DNA of 64,000 nucleotides from Amaranthus tricolor (GCF_026212465.1 NC_080063.1:4126344-4190343); one strand, 5' to 3'; shown: positions 24,026 to 37,436, numbered from the stretch's first letter. Notes: a model not told the origin generated them from the letters alone. Numbers and translations: made by a program.

Positions 24026-24420
24026 TTTCCACACAAATAACAAACTACGCAAATGGGGTTGTTTTTTTCCGTTATTTGTCGTGTAGAATCAGAATTCGGG
24101 ACATACATTTACCCGTAAAGAACTGTTTGTTTTCTCTGGGGCTTCTGTTTCCGGCGATCCTCCATTACAAGACACAAGAATTCAAGATTAAGAACACCGA
24201 AAAAATGGGAAAAAAATGGGAAAGAAAAGGGAAAGAAGAATTGAATGATCTGAAATGAGAAGTCAATGAAATGGGTTTGTTAGTTTGTTACAGCAAGTTT
24301 TTTGGCGGAGTTCTTTCGCAGTGAGTGATGGATAATTAGAGAGAAGAGAGAGAAAGAGGGAGAATAGGAGAGAGAAAGAATTTGGGAAGGGAGAATGACT
24401 AATGAGAAAGTGCTGTTTTT
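24026..24420 (-). promoter_or_regulatory. Probable 5' UTR/promoter of the hAT-derived gene
   Basis: Upstream of the minus-strand ATG is a stretch that is GA-rich on the plus strand (about 24325-24385), so CT-rich on the sense strand. Such CT-rich leaders are common around plant transcription starts. No clear TATA box decides the start site. Confidence 0.4.
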
Positions 24421-26621
24421 GTGAAGTCCTTATTATTCGTGATTAATTACACGCGCTTTATAATTGCGAGTGGGATTTGGTTTTTAATTGTCTTGATTAA
24501 TTGAAGCCTTACCCAAAGTCCAACGTACGAAATCACTACGCGACATTTGTCCGTACACTCACTCTTTTCTCGCGCGTGAATTTCACGAGCTTGTATTTTT
24601 CATGTTTTTCATTTTTAATGGAAAAATAAAAAAAAATTTCTAGGAGATGAGAAAAATGAAATAAAACTTTAATGTTGGTGTTGTTAAAGAAAGGGCCCCT
24701 TAAGATAATGGAGGAGGATGAATTAGAATTAGGCCTATTTTTTTTATTTTTTTTCAACCTATCTTTTATGGTGGGAGCCATCCATGGTTATTGTTTGTTT
24801 CTAACTTTTTGGTTTTATTTTTTAATTGGATACTATTTTTTAAATAAAAAACCCTCCATTTAGAAGTGTACTAGTAATAAAAAATGAAAATTTGATATTT
24901 GTGGAGATTTTTCTTGCATAAGCAAAATTGGCTTTCCTTTTGAGCCTTGTTATTCATGTGGTCATATTCAATAGGGGTGTGAAGGGTATATATAAAAGGG
25001 GTAACCTAGGAATTTAATGGATTCCCCCACCAATATTTGTTGGGGTTGGGAAATGTTGACCAATAAGAATTGAAAGATGATATATTTTGGTGTTTGAATA
25101 AGTAATATGATACCAAAACTACAATGGAATCCAACCTTGTGTGTTTTCAAGAGCCTCAAGAAGTAGGTAGCATACACAATTTTGGCAAACAACATGCTAT
25201 ATTGCTCTTTTGCCCCTATTTTAACCCTTATTGTTCATTACTACTCATTTTATCTCGTATCTTTAGTTATAAGTATAATTTTGAGCAGTGTCATTTTTAA
25301 TCTTAAGCAAGGTAGAAATTTGTTTAGGACTCAAAGATAGAAAGAGCCCAATACCTAAATTTAGCAATATTTTCATGTAAGACGTAGAATATCGCTCGTT
25401 AGATTGTAACTTTACTTTTGCCAAACATCCAAATTAACCCTCTACATAAAGAGTCTATTTCTTCCATTTTGCCTAAGCCCATAAAACATCAGCACTGTTT
25501 GTGAGCAAATTAAGAAAAAAAAGAAAAAAAATGTTTTGTAAGAAAGTGGACAAAATAAGTGAATTAGATGAAAATAAAATTTAAATGCGTGGAGATAAAT
25601 CAAAAAAATGTGTGAATTATCGCAAAAATAAATAGATAAATAAAGTAAAACTTGATTTTTTTAGGAAGAAAAATATAATAAAATTTGTATGAATGAGGGA
25701 TCACGTTATTAATCATTTTGTGATATGGCAACTATGGAAGAAGGTGGCAACCTAGCTACTAGATTTCAATGCATTTTCAGACCTAATTTTGTGAATGTCA
25801 TAACATTCTATACGCTTGCTACTTGCTACTGGCTACTTGCTACTTGCTAATGCTATCTTGAATTATGGGTTAGTTGATTAGATTTACTTTTATTATTCTA
25901 TTGCACAACGTTTAATTTAAATTAAAATGGAATGTGAACAAACTGCAATTTTATAATTGGGTTCAGTAAATATACAATTTGCAGGTTGACTGATTTTTTT
26001 AAATTTTTTACTAATCCATATCGTAACTATAATCGCAAAATTGCATTTTATTTGTGGTCTAGTTCACAGAGTGTCATTTGTTTTCTTATTATGCAGTTCT
26101 GATATTAGTTACAAATACAATTTATACTCAGTATTATAATGGAAAGCAAAAATATTAATAATCGTGTCAACCCATACTGTATCAAATATGAATTATGGTC
26201 TTATCCAATTCGATGATTTAGTATTTTTATGTGATTTGAAAATTTTTTCAAATCGCAATCATAGTTTGGTATTGTTTATACATAAAAAAAATTCAAATTT
26301 AAACTATGTCTAAGCCTAATTAGTAATTAGGTTAAATTCACATTTGTAAGTTGTTTAATTTTCAAGTATAATCAAGCAACTTGTCATGTTATAGTTTTTG
26401 GATTTAATTTTTTTGTGAGATTTAGCATAATTTAACTTTTATATCATGTGATTTCAATATCTAGCTAAACTTGAAATTTCAAGTTTATTTAATTGTAATG
26501 ATGTTCAACAAATTTGTCACAAAAACAATGCTGTTTAAAGTGACGACATTATTTTGTTATTTTTTTCAATCAAATCTAAAGTCACAAATATTTTATTGAT
26601 TAGGTTGCCAATGATGAGAGG
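24421..26621. other. Gene-free region with a 7-bp tandem repeat
   Basis: I see no gene. A short tandem array of TACTTGC-type units lies at about 25813-25853. Confidence 0.4.
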
Positions 26622-27295
26622 TAGAGGTGCTTATGGGCGGGTTTGGGTGGGTAGCGAATCGGGTAGTACCTAAAAAATCTACCCGCGGATTCAAATATTT
26701 AAAAGCCCCCGCATTAGCGAGCATGTTTTTTTGTCACTACCCGCCTATTTTTAAAGCAGGCGAGACCCTCGAGTAGGCGGGTATGTATTATATAAAAATT
26801 AAAATATAATCTAAATTATAAAGTTAAGTTTTAATAACAATTAAAATATAATACATTGTCCAAAATAATCTAATTACATGAATATAAAACATTATGTTGG
26901 ATAATCCAACAAAAGCATTGCATCATCAATTTATCTTACTACGGAGTACGAAGTACAGACATATACATCTCCAATCATAATAAATAAAAAAAATTATTAA
27001 AGTGGGTACGAACTCTAATTACTAAAATTAGGTATGTAGTAGACTAGTAGTACTAGACACTAGACTACTAGTTTCATAATCAATAGAATTAATTATTTAA
27101 TAATTAATATACTAAACTTAGCGGGTGGGCAGGTATACTCGCGGGGTTTTTTTGGCGTCGCTACCCGCTCATTTATCTTGGCGGGCAGGTATTATCCGTC
27201 CAAATTTAAATTTCTTTTGAAAAACGTTGTTAATTCCGCCCGTTTTTCGAGTCGAATGGGTTGAGCATGGCGGGTAGCCCGCCCATGAACAGAGG
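26622..27295. mobile_element. hAT-like non-autonomous element
   Basis: The left end TAGAGGTGCTTATGGGCGGG and the right end GGCGGGTAGCCCGCCCATGA plus ACA are inverted relatives of the hAT terminal motif (TAGNGGTGTTCATGGGC). Subterminal CGGGTAG/CTACCCG motifs repeat at both ends, and the GC-rich ends contrast with an AT-rich core lacking coding capacity. The 8-bp target duplication is not clear. Confidence 0.65.
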
Positions 27296-27300
27296 AGTTA

Positions 27301-28080
27301 GACATTTGATTCAAACCCTTAATAGTGCAAAATAAACTGTTAACTAAAAGTGTAGTTTGCACCTTTAAATTAAATATATTACTTTAGCTAGCGGTTCACA
27401 ATGGGAATGTAGCATTTTAAGTAGCATTTGTCCCTTTTATTTTCATCACATATCATTTTATTTGTCCCGCTAATTTTAAGTATATTTTTTGGCTATAGTC
27501 TCACTCTCATTCTTTAAATTTCATCCAAAAATCTTTTTTGTCCTCATCCTCTAACTTAATTTTCCTAACTTAGGAACAAAAACTGTGATAAATTTGTTAT
27601 TGAGCTTGTACAGAACAAGACTCATAGATGGAGAGATGGGCACACACAAACTCGATAAAGTTCCATTCTAAAACCAATTGGTATTAAGAAGAGTAGTCTA
27701 TCAAGAATTCCTTCTGTCACATTAGATTTGAATCAAAGAGAAAGTGAGAGTTTTTAAGAAAAAAGTGAATAAATAAAGAGAGAAAATGAATTATATGGAT
27801 GCAATTAAAAGAAAGTTATAATGTATGGACAAGATTAAAAGGAAGTAATAGGTTATTGTCTAAAAATAAAAATGACAAATAATGTTTTTTAAGTGAAACA
27901 TGATGAATATATGTAATAGTCCAACCTCTCTTTATTTTTTAAATATGAAATCATAAATGATTTAATTTTAAAGAAAGATCCCTAGATGTAGATGTTAATT
28001 CATAGGGACAAAGGGTAATTTGGTGTGAGAACAATTTTTTTGGGTACAAATTCACTAAACAACTTTCCCTCAAAGAAACC
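27301..28080. other. Gene-free sequence
   Basis: There is no coding signal. The text near 27400-27910 is related to Stowaway-like MITE debris, but without clean inverted ends. Confidence 0.3.
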
Positions 28081-28322
28081 GAGGGAGATTGAGAATTGAG
28101 TATTGAGTATTGAGTATTGAGTATTGACGAAGCAGTCAGGCCTCAGTAGTCAGGCCTCAGTAGTCGCCTAGTCGGCACTCGACACTAAAAAGTCGCAGTT
28201 TACAAAACGACTCCACGTCCCTCACTATCTTCCACAAAGTACCTGATTCCGTTGAAGATTTCCTGCTCCAGTGAACTACTCAAACAACATTAAACTTCTG
28301 TTTACCATTTCTATTATTCAAG
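28081..28322 (+). promoter_or_regulatory. Leader of the PDP pseudogene, with tandem repeats
   Basis: (TATTGAG)n occurs about four times at 28095-28127, followed by two copies of an 18-bp CAGTCAGGCCTCAGTAGT-type unit. The sequence up to AAG|GTTCTTTC (donor at 28323) corresponds in position and text to the leader exon of the intact paralogue (AAG|GTTCTTCG, donor at 59099). I infer it was the first, non-coding exon of this gene copy. Confidence 0.45.
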
Positions 28323-31198
28323 GTTCTTTCTCTCTTTTTCTCGCTATACTTAATTTCCATTATACTTTTTTTTTTATTTAACCTGCTTTATTGCTACCAT
28401 ATACGAATGGTTTCCTCCATTTTTTCGCCCTAATTTTGAATTTATTGTTCGCATCTGTAAACCCTAATTACTCTTATTTTCTGATTTCTTTTGCCTAATG
28501 TTTTGTTTTCTTCCGTTATGCTTGGTTCGTTGTTATTTGTCATGATTTTTCGTGTCCATTTCGTTGCTGGCCTATGTTAGGAATTTTGAGGATTGTAGTC
28601 ATGGAAAATGCTGAACATTGCTTTCAATAGAGTACTAGTTATATAGAGTGACATATAAGGTTAGCTATCTTTGTTCTGATGTTATGGAAATAGGACCTTT
28701 GTCGGATTATGCATGGTTGAAATCTTGTCCAGATGATTTGCTGTTATGTTTTATTTGGTTTGTTCCAAGATTCAACTTCCTTTCTATGGTTCGATCATTA
28801 CACCCAGGTGATAATTAGGATTTATTTTGGGAAGAAGGGCATATCTATTTCATGCTCCATTATAGAAACAATGCTGTCTAATATTTTGTAAATCCTTTTT
28901 TTTTGTTGTGAATTGTCATTAGTAGGGGTTAATGATTTCTTATGGAACTTCTCAGGGAATAAGAGTTTAGCTTAATCAATTCTGGAAGAGAAGGGGGCAA
29001 TCTAACATGGAAGGGTAGGGGTTATTTATAGCTTTATGGTTATTTTGGAATGAGGATATGGCCAATAAACTAGGCCAGTTTGAACCTGGGGGCTGAGAAT
29101 GTCTGAATTTTGGGATTGAAATTTCATGCCCAAATCTTATAAGAACTTTTCGAAAAAGTAAACTTATTTAAACAAAAAATTTAAAAATAAGGATTCATAG
29201 GCTTGGTTCCCAAATCATCCCGTAGGTGCTCCTCTTCTGAAATTTTCCAGTTCCTTTACATCTTAGGAATACTACTTGCTGGTCTGACAGCTACATAGTT
29301 AGGAATTCCGTGCTTACTAATTTCTATTGCATCCATTCCTTTGGCTAGAACTTGACTCTTTCCCCTCTCTGCCATCACGAAACTATTCTGTCCAACAATC
29401 CTCTCCATAGGCTTACCACTAGATGTGACTACAGATCTTGAAAACTAGGTGCAAAGACTCGCTTCTCTCACTGGTTCTCTTTAGGAAGATTATTCTAAAG
29501 AAAAAAAAAGGAATTATAGAGAAGAAAATTAAAGCCAAGATAGCAATCAATAACAGGATATCTTAAAAAATAAGTTGACAAACATTAACACATACATGCA
29601 ACTTCATCAAAGGATCCATTCATAGGGCGTAAATCCTCTCACCTTTTGTTTTCAAATGCAACTACCGTTAATTCGACATCAATGAAATGTGTGCACGTTG
29701 TGTTTCTCCGATTATATGGTGACATTTACAATATGTTCAATCCAATTTAAATTGTATCAAACCGTAGATATTCGATCAATTGGAAACTAAAAAAAATCTT
29801 GGCCTTCCACAAAAACAATTTGCGGGTTCGAAAATGATGACGTTCTCACCCAATTAAAAAATGGACTCACATGTAAGCTTGATAGGCTAACATATAAGCT
29901 TGATAGACTACTCTTTCTATTACCAATTGCTTTTAGGATGAAATCTCATTAAATTTGTGTGCAGTCAACTCACTTATTGAGCGGGTCTAATTGCGTACAA
30001 GACCAATAAAAAATTTATCATGGCATCAGAGCCGAAGGCTCGATTAAAAACTAAATGATAAGTCCGAAAAGAATGGTGTTCCTACCTTAATTGATTACTC
30101 TCACATACGAACTTGATAGGGGTTTGCATGTGGAGAAGGTTGTTGGCATGGTTTGTCCCCAATCAATGAATCAAAGATATTATGCACACGTTATAAGTCA
30201 TTAGAGCCATTTCTCCCGTTGTCATATGGTTTTGGAATGATATCTCCTTGACTTATGAAGTGTGCGAATTTCTTGTTTTTCTAATTATATGCTGACATTC
30301 ACAATAAGTCCAACCCAATCTAACATAAAGGTGCCAAAAAACATGTTTTAGGTTGTTGTAATCGGTATTTCATGGTTTAGCCCGATATTTGGCGGTACGA
30401 TAATTACATCATCCCCGTTAATGCATCATCATGTTTGTGGATCGCAACTATGATCACTATCACATTTTTGCACTATGGTGCAAGGTGCCTAGCTGCACAA
30501 AGCTCCTTAAATTAAAGGGTCTAAAATGTTAGTTTACATTACTTTTGCATTAGTTTAATTATTTGTTTTTAGGCCCTAAATTTCAAAAGGAAGGTAAAAA
30601 AAATGGCCTAATATATCATTGTGTATTTTTGCTTTCCCTAGCATTTTTATGGTTCCCTAATCATTCTTCTTTTGATATCAGTGTAATTATAGTTAAAAAT
30701 CTAGTATGTGAATGTTGGTAAGTTTTGCTTCTTCCGTGTCCTTTTCATTAGCACATCCTTGTTGTTCACTATCTAATGCACTGCTTTGATCCACAATATA
30801 TGCAATTATACAAAAGTAAATATTGAGGTATAATTTGAAAAACGTTGATATTGTGAAAGTATGAATTAAGACGAATCAAATAAAATCTTACTTGAGTGCT
30901 TTATTTTATAAAAGTCAGAAGGAGATTACAAGACAAGTTTGGTAGATGAATAGTATTTAATTACATTTTGATTAGAATTAGAATTACTGAAAGCAGTGAA
31001 AGAGTATTTGCATTACTTTTGTTTATATTAATTAACAAGTAATTCTAGTTGGAGATTTACTTTTTGAGGGTATTTCGGACAAAATATTCTATATTATCTT
31101 TTTTCAATTAAATTGCTTGTTTATAATGACTCTTTTTCAAGCATACTTACTATTTGCAACTTATGTATACATCAGTACATGTGTGTTTGCCAATGTAG
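28323..31198 (+). other. Former 5'-UTR intron of the PDP pseudogene
   Basis: The acceptor region near 31150-31200 (GTTTGCCAATGTAG then TAATGGAGTTC) aligns with the intact paralogue's acceptor (GTGAACATAG then GAATGAAGTTC at 61705). In between I see no gene. A TGGCATCAGAGCC primer-site-like motif at about 30024 hints at another small LTR-type remnant around 29880-30120. Confidence 0.4.
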
Positions 31199-31243
31199 TA
31201 ATGGAGTTCAAAATTTTCCTATAACGCGCTTGGAATAAAGGGT

Positions 31244-33345
31244 ATGAAGATAGTAGTCGCTACCTTGGAGACTGGCAATCCTGATGTTTCATTTGGAGGT
31301 GGCCCAATGGTAGATTCTGGTGCTGAGCAAGTTGAACATAAAGAATATATAGAGAAACTGCTTCTTATAAACAACTTTTTAAAGTCGAGTCTTTGTTAAA
31401 AGTGTGGATGAAGGATATGAAGCAGGCATTCCAATTCCTGAGTTTCTGAAATATGGGCATAAATGATCTCAATAAGGTTGACAAAAGATGTAAATGTTGA
31501 GGAAGTACAGAATGAATATAGAGATTCTGCTGCTTATAAATAACCACCCTTGTAAGTCAAGAGTCTCTTGATAATGATGTAAATGAAGAAAATGAACCAA
31601 GGTTTTCAATGCCTGAACAGCATCCAGGACCACTGAACAAGTGAGCTTAATGATATTCACAGACAGAGAAAATGTTGCGAATGTGCAGAAGGAATGTAAA
31701 GACCATTCCCAATGAGGTTGACAAAAACATGGGAAGTTTTGAGGAAGTGCAAATAGAAGCTGCTGATACTGAAGTATCTGAGTCACAGGATGAATAAAAA
31801 ATAGATCAGGTGTTTAGTTCCAGTTTTGCAAAGCCACATTCTCTGGGAAAGGAAAAAAAAAGAATGCCAAGCATGAACCTTTGAAGCCTGGAAGCTTGAC
31901 GAAAGATGACCGTGTATGTTATCAACCTGATCAACTTGGTGAATATGTTGGAGCATTAGCACGTTTTTCTAATAGTGGTGAAGTCTAGCATTATCTCTTT
32001 ATCATTTGGTAGGTAATGACACCATATTTGACTTTCAGTGTCATGAGGATTGGTAGATTGTGATGCCGATCCACTTCTTGAGAATCAAGGGATACAGGAT
32101 GACATTGAACATTTACATTCAATGAATGGAGTTCATGTCAAGAAAGGGCTTCATAACCGCAACACAATCTGAATGATATTGTATACCAAAGAAGAAAAGA
32201 GAAAAGCATCGCAATTTAATGTGAGACAATGTATTACCTTGCTGGGGAATTTGAGGATGATATTGTTTTAACTTCCTGTACGCTGGTGCTAAGAAAAAAC
32301 TATCCGAGTTCCTTAAAGATGATTTAACTCCTCCTTAGGCCACTAAAACTATCGATGTAGCTAAGGTTTTAAGTGCTGCAATACCAAGTCCTCAGCAATC
32401 ATACAAAGTTGTTGTATGCATTAGCAGAGCAGCAAGCCAAATGACCGGATCATCAGCAAATACCAAAGGTTGCAAACTTGCAATTAGGGAAGTAACAATG
32501 AACATTCAGGGCATGCTGCTGATGCCGTAATAAGAACTTTGAAATGGATCTCTGACTGAAGGCAAACCAATAAAAGCAAAAAAAATTATTTGGATGATGT
32601 GATCTCGTATCTTCACTTATCTGCATAAGATCCCATGAAAAAATGCAGCTTCGTGGGTGAGATTGTTAGTTTTTTATGTAAATTCAGAATTTTCTGTCAC
32701 AACTCAGCGACGATGAATGCAATAAGAACTATTAACCCACAGTTCCTGTTGCTGAATCCTTTGAGGCTTTACGATTTGATGATAGAAATGGCTAGCTGGA
32801 CTGACGTGGTTGTCCAAGGTAATACTAAAGCTAAACCAACTAGACGTGGTTGTAAGAGAAAATTTCAACAGGTTGTTTCTCGTGATAATGAGAAGCATCT
32901 TCAACTAAAGCCTAAGAAATAATCCAGAAAAAGTCATATCATAGTGATTATGAAGTAGTTCCTGAGATGCCTACGGAGGACGATAAGCTCCTAAACCTGC
33001 CAACGGCCCAACAGAGCTCATGCTGAACTTAGAAGCTGGGTTCTACTTTTAGCGTTGAGTTTGAGCAAAAGGTTCAGGTGTTTTGGGTCTTTGAAGGAAT
33101 CGGAGGCAGAAGTAGATATGCAAAACAGTCTTGCTAGAGGTGTTAAAAAATTGTTCAGATGCTGAAGTTGCTTATAATACTGCTGCAACGTTTTACATTT
33201 TTGAGTCAACGCTAATCAACTACCAGCTAATTATACGCCTTCTGTTTCCTTTAGAAGTTCACCCCTTCTTTGACAAATGCAAAAGAGAATCCAACTTAAC
33301 GTCTTGTCCCCATCGAGGATTTTCAGGTATGAGCATGAGCATCAC
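31244..33345 (+). pseudogene. PWWP-domain protein (PDP-type) pseudogene lacking the PWWP domain
   Basis: The N-terminal part (31244-31800) aligns with the intact gene at 61745: GGGPMVDSGAEQ against GGSPVANLDSGSGQ, then the acidic repeats. Further on, fragments match the region that follows the PWWP domain in plant PDP proteins: YQPDQLGEYVGALARF (about 31918), HNRNTI/DIVYQRRKEKSIA (about 32150), YLAGEFEDDIV (about 32232), an S/TDVVVQGNTKAKPTRRGCKR block (about 32800), and the C-terminal RRM-like FGSLKESEAEVD ... CSDAEVAYNTAATFYIFEST (about 33080-33215). Many stops and frameshifts occur, and the PWWP domain itself is missing between the acidic repeats and the YQPDQL block. Family matches are from memory of Arabidopsis PDP1-like proteins. 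The pseudogene status is seen directly. Confidence 0.75.
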
Positions 33346-36300
33346 ACCTTCTTGCTTGTTCACCATTCAATGAGGGGAAATAACTAATACTGTGGGTAAA
33401 ACGCTTTAGCATCGGCTGATTTTTGAGCAATCTCTAATTTTTTAGCTTCTTTTGTGACTGGTGTTTTAGCATTTTTGTAAATTTGCCAGTAATGTTGTGA
33501 TGTTCAGGTCAATGCTGGAGTATACACCTACTGCTTTGTGGATTGTAGGTATGATAAACAGCAGCATATTCGACAGAGAAGGTAACGTGGCATTTTTCTG
33601 GTCACTGCATTTTACTTTCTGTTGTCCCTTGCTATTTCGATATTGAGGAAGGTTATTCATGTTTCTGTACCTTGAAGCTTTATGCAGAAGCTCAGCATGA
33701 CAATGCTAGTAAGGCCACCTTGGCATCTTACAAATTATTAATTTTCAAACATTTTGTTGTCCGGAATTGATGTATTTTGTCTAATCAACTCAGCATGAGC
33801 ATTTCATGAGAAGCTCTTGTATTCCCTTCCCTTCTTCCAAGAGAGTTACTCTCACTGTTCTTATGACTTTGCCACACTTTTTTTTAATCTATCCTTTTTA
33901 TTTTGCTCCAGTTTCTTTTTATGGAGATGTCTTTTTATAGAAATGTCACCACCACTTTCTTTCATTCACATCCAAACATTTCAACTTAATATCTTCTACA
34001 CAAATTGAATGGTCTCACCATATCTTAATCTTTGTGCAATGCTCCTTTGTTGCAATCTAAAATGTACCGAGGGAGTATTGATGAATCAAATAGGAGAATT
34101 AGCTTTTTTGATGCCTAATGAATTGCATATAACTTTCAAGAAGCTGTCATGAGCTTTAGAGGAGCCATTAAATTTTCACATCTGTAACATTTTATGGGAA
34201 CGTTTTACCGTTTACTTAACCAATTAGATTTTTATATCTTCGAGAAGAAATTGATCATCACTTATATTTTCTTCTATTCATTCCATTCTATTGTTATAAG
34301 ATCAGGCGAATCCTAATTATTTATGTCATTCTTCACTCTTGTTATCCAGGTTAAATCCGAGTTTCCTCTTTCTATTTTAATCTCATCAATGCTCAAACCT
34401 TCCACTTTTCTTACTTGTGCAGTTGTCCATTCTCCATCATTCTTTGCATATGATGAAACGAACATAAACGATTTTCTTTCATTTTATGTTTACTATTTGC
34501 GATTCAATTTTGAATTCTATTTGTTGGGGTATAAGTCATCCATCTTTAACATACGCATCTCAACTACTCCATTTTCCTACAATGATTACTTCTAAAAGCA
34601 CACCATTTTGATTCATATAGTAGTGTTGGTCTAATCACACATCGATTGAATTTTCCTATTGACTTTAGTTGCACACTTCGGTTTGCATAATTTTTTTAGT
34701 CATAGTTATCCATTTTAGTTATCTTCGCTGAATCGTATGCTTTACTTGGCAATATCTCTAACAATCTCTTTATGTTGGTTTCTTTGTAGTCCAATCTATA
34801 TTGTTTGATTAACACTTTAGCATTGTTGTTGAGAGGGAATTGGTGAACAAACTGCAATCCCAAACTCTTACAGTTTACAATTGAGGGTAGCTTTTCTGTT
34901 GAATTTGGGATTAGCGACAATCTTAGTTCTTCTTGGTTCTATCTTTTGCACCCAATTGAGATCACTCTTGACTCCCTTTGAAACATCTACAACAAATAAT
35001 GTAATCCTCACTGGGCCAGCCTTCCATATTGATCAACCCCTTACTGATTGTCTTGTTAGATTGTATTTCTCTTGATTTTCTATCTAGTCTAATTGTAAAC
35101 TCTACATCTTTGCTGTAAACCCCAATGTACTTTTGCAGGTTTTGTCAATTTTATTCTTGAACATGAAATCAATTGAATGATTATAGTTCATTTGAATTGA
35201 ATCTTAATACTTCTGCAGAGATGCATGTGGTTATGAAAAAGATCTTCATACCAGAATACATTCTATGCAGGTATAAGTTCTGAACCTCCTGAGCATGGTA
35301 ATTGATAGATAATGTGTGTTCAGTTCAGGTCTTATTTCGAGTTTGGGTGACAAAATATTGGGGCTTGTTTTTAGAACTGAACTGAAAAAAAGTGGACAAG
35401 AATCGAATTTCATTTTGAAGATGAAAGCAGCCAAACAAATAAATTAACCTTCACTTTAGTGTAGGAATATCGTACACCATTGGGTAGTGGTAACTTTTTT
35501 TTTTATTGAGGTGAGCTAGTGGTGATTTTCTATTTTTCCCGGGCAAGGTCACGGTAAGCTTCTTTTTCTTTTTTTTTTTTTTGAGGTAAGGTAGGGGCAA
35601 TTTTTATCTTTTGTCGGGTTAATCATAATCGTTTCCTTAACCCTTTGACGAAGGAAAGGGAAAAATATTTTTCTGTAAATGGTGACAAACGAGCTTTTAT
35701 TATAATGATAAAAGCATAAATTTTTAACTACTAGAATAATTCATGATTCTGAAGGTAAGTATTGGTTAGATAGCAAGTGGATTTGTCTTTACTGAGCCAC
35801 TAACCCTTTGAAATGTCCAAATTACGTTGAATCCCCGAGACAGGAAAAAATGAGCAAAAGGTACATATCCTATTATTGGGTCCCATCATTTACCAATAAG
35901 GAAGCTTTCACATGAAGGTTGTGGAAAATAATTTAGTACTTCCTCTATCCTCTTTGATTAGCGTAGAGAAAGAGAGTAATTTTTAAGGATGTGGTAATAA
36001 ATAAAGAGAGAGAATGAATTGTGTGGATGAAATTAAAAGAGAGTTAAAATGTATAAATGAAATTAAAAAAAGTGGTAGACCATCACCCAAAAATAGAAAT
36101 TATGCAAATTAAATAGGATGGACTAAAACGAAAAAGGCTATAAATTCAATAGAACGGTGACTGAATGACTTATACCTATAAGCTATGATGTCATTATAAA
36201 GCTCTCTAAAAAGAGAAAAATATTATGACCAAAAGTCATCTTTGTAAATTTCGTCTTTATAAAAAGGCTTGAAAAGATATATGGCGGGCCATTTGAAGGC

Positions 36301-36810
36301 TTGACACCTTGTAAATTGTTAAAATTAGCAGTAGTTATGGTGGGAAATTATTAACACAGCTGGATTCATCTACCACATTACTATTATTATTGTTGATCGG
36401 ACCCATTAGATACAAAGGGTAGAGTACATAGTTTTGGACATTTACCTTGGGATACTACGCAGAACTTGTTTCCTGAGATGGACATTTTTTCAAGGTGAAA
36501 AATACTCTCTCTTTTATTTTGCACCTGTTGCAAAATGAAGTAGATAAAATTTTAGTGGAAAGAAAATTTAGGCTGGAGAACAGATAAAAACAAATAGAGG
36601 ATATAAAAATATAGTTAAGATGAAAAGAGAGTATAAGTTTATAATGAGAATAAAATAAAAATAGTGGGGTTGTTGTCTAAAAAAGGAAGAGTGTAAAATC
36701 AATGAGAAATGATGTAAAATAAAAAGGACAAGGATAAGTGAGTTATATTTATCAAATAAAACTAAATTTACAGCATTCTTGTTAGCCTAGGCAAACCGTT
36801 TAAGTTTTTT
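33346..36810. other. Gene-free region downstream of the PDP pseudogene
   Basis: The first few hundred bases may be the old 3' UTR. Short open frames at 34323-35075 have no recognisable motif. Stowaway-type debris occurs near 34060 (CCGAGGGAGTATT), 35936-36130 and 36500-36730. Confidence 0.35.
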
Positions 36811-37195
36811 ATGAGAGACGGTCTCTTTAAGAGATCATTTTTAATTAGATTGGTCTAAAGTTTCTTAGTAGGCATTAAGAATATTGTAATTAGGCATTTA
36901 AAATATTATAAGTAGTTAAGTACACACTCGGTGGGCATTAAGTATATTATACGTAGGCATTAAAGCATTGTAAGTAGGCTTTAAAGATATAGTAAGTAGG
37001 TTAGTAGGTTAAGTTTTTCGATAGACATTAAAAATATTGTAAGTAGGCGTATTTTAAGTGCTTTTTCGGTGGGCATTAAGTATATAAGTCAGCAATAAAG
37101 ATAATGTAAGTAGGCATTAAGGATATAGTAAGTGGACATTAAGGTTTAATGGGTTGAGTCTACGAAACGTCTCTCGAAGAGACGGTCTCACAAAA
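36811..37195. mobile_element. MITE with GAGACGGTCTC termini and internal tandem array, copy B
   Basis: The left terminus (TTTATGAGAGACGGTCTCTT...) and right terminus (...GAAGAGACGGTCTCACAAAA) are inverted relatives over about 28 bp. The interior is a run of degenerate GTAAGTAGGCATTAAG-TATATT units, the same as copy A at 2283-2515, with the shared tail AAGGTTTAATGGGTTG. There is no coding capacity. Confidence 0.75.
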
Positions 37196-37254
37196 GATCG
37201 GTTGTTTAAAGAGTATGAGAAGCTCTAACTTGACTTTTATTTGCATTTATTTAA

Positions 37255-37436
37255 TTAGAAATTTAGTATTTATAGATATATTGAAGATTTAACTATCAAT
37301 TTAAGCTTTTAATTGAGTTGAATTTTTTGACATGGTATCAATGAGGAAGATTCATCTTGCTTCTATATACCTCTAAGTGAAAGAGTTCTCATGTTAGACA
37401 ACGTCATAGAGTATATAACATATAGTATATAACATA
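37255..37436 (+). mobile_element. TRIM remnant
   Basis: The LTR tail text AACTATCAATTTAAGCTTTT is followed by TTTTTTGACATGGTATCA, the LTR end joined to the primer-binding site. A second LTR beginning (AGAGTATATAACATAT) occurs about 60-100 bp on. It is the same family as 3005-3275. Confidence 0.6.

Noticed and set aside
34323..35075. Possible retroelement coding fragments
   Set aside because: I searched by eye for reverse transcriptase, integrase or LINE motifs on both strands and found none convincing.
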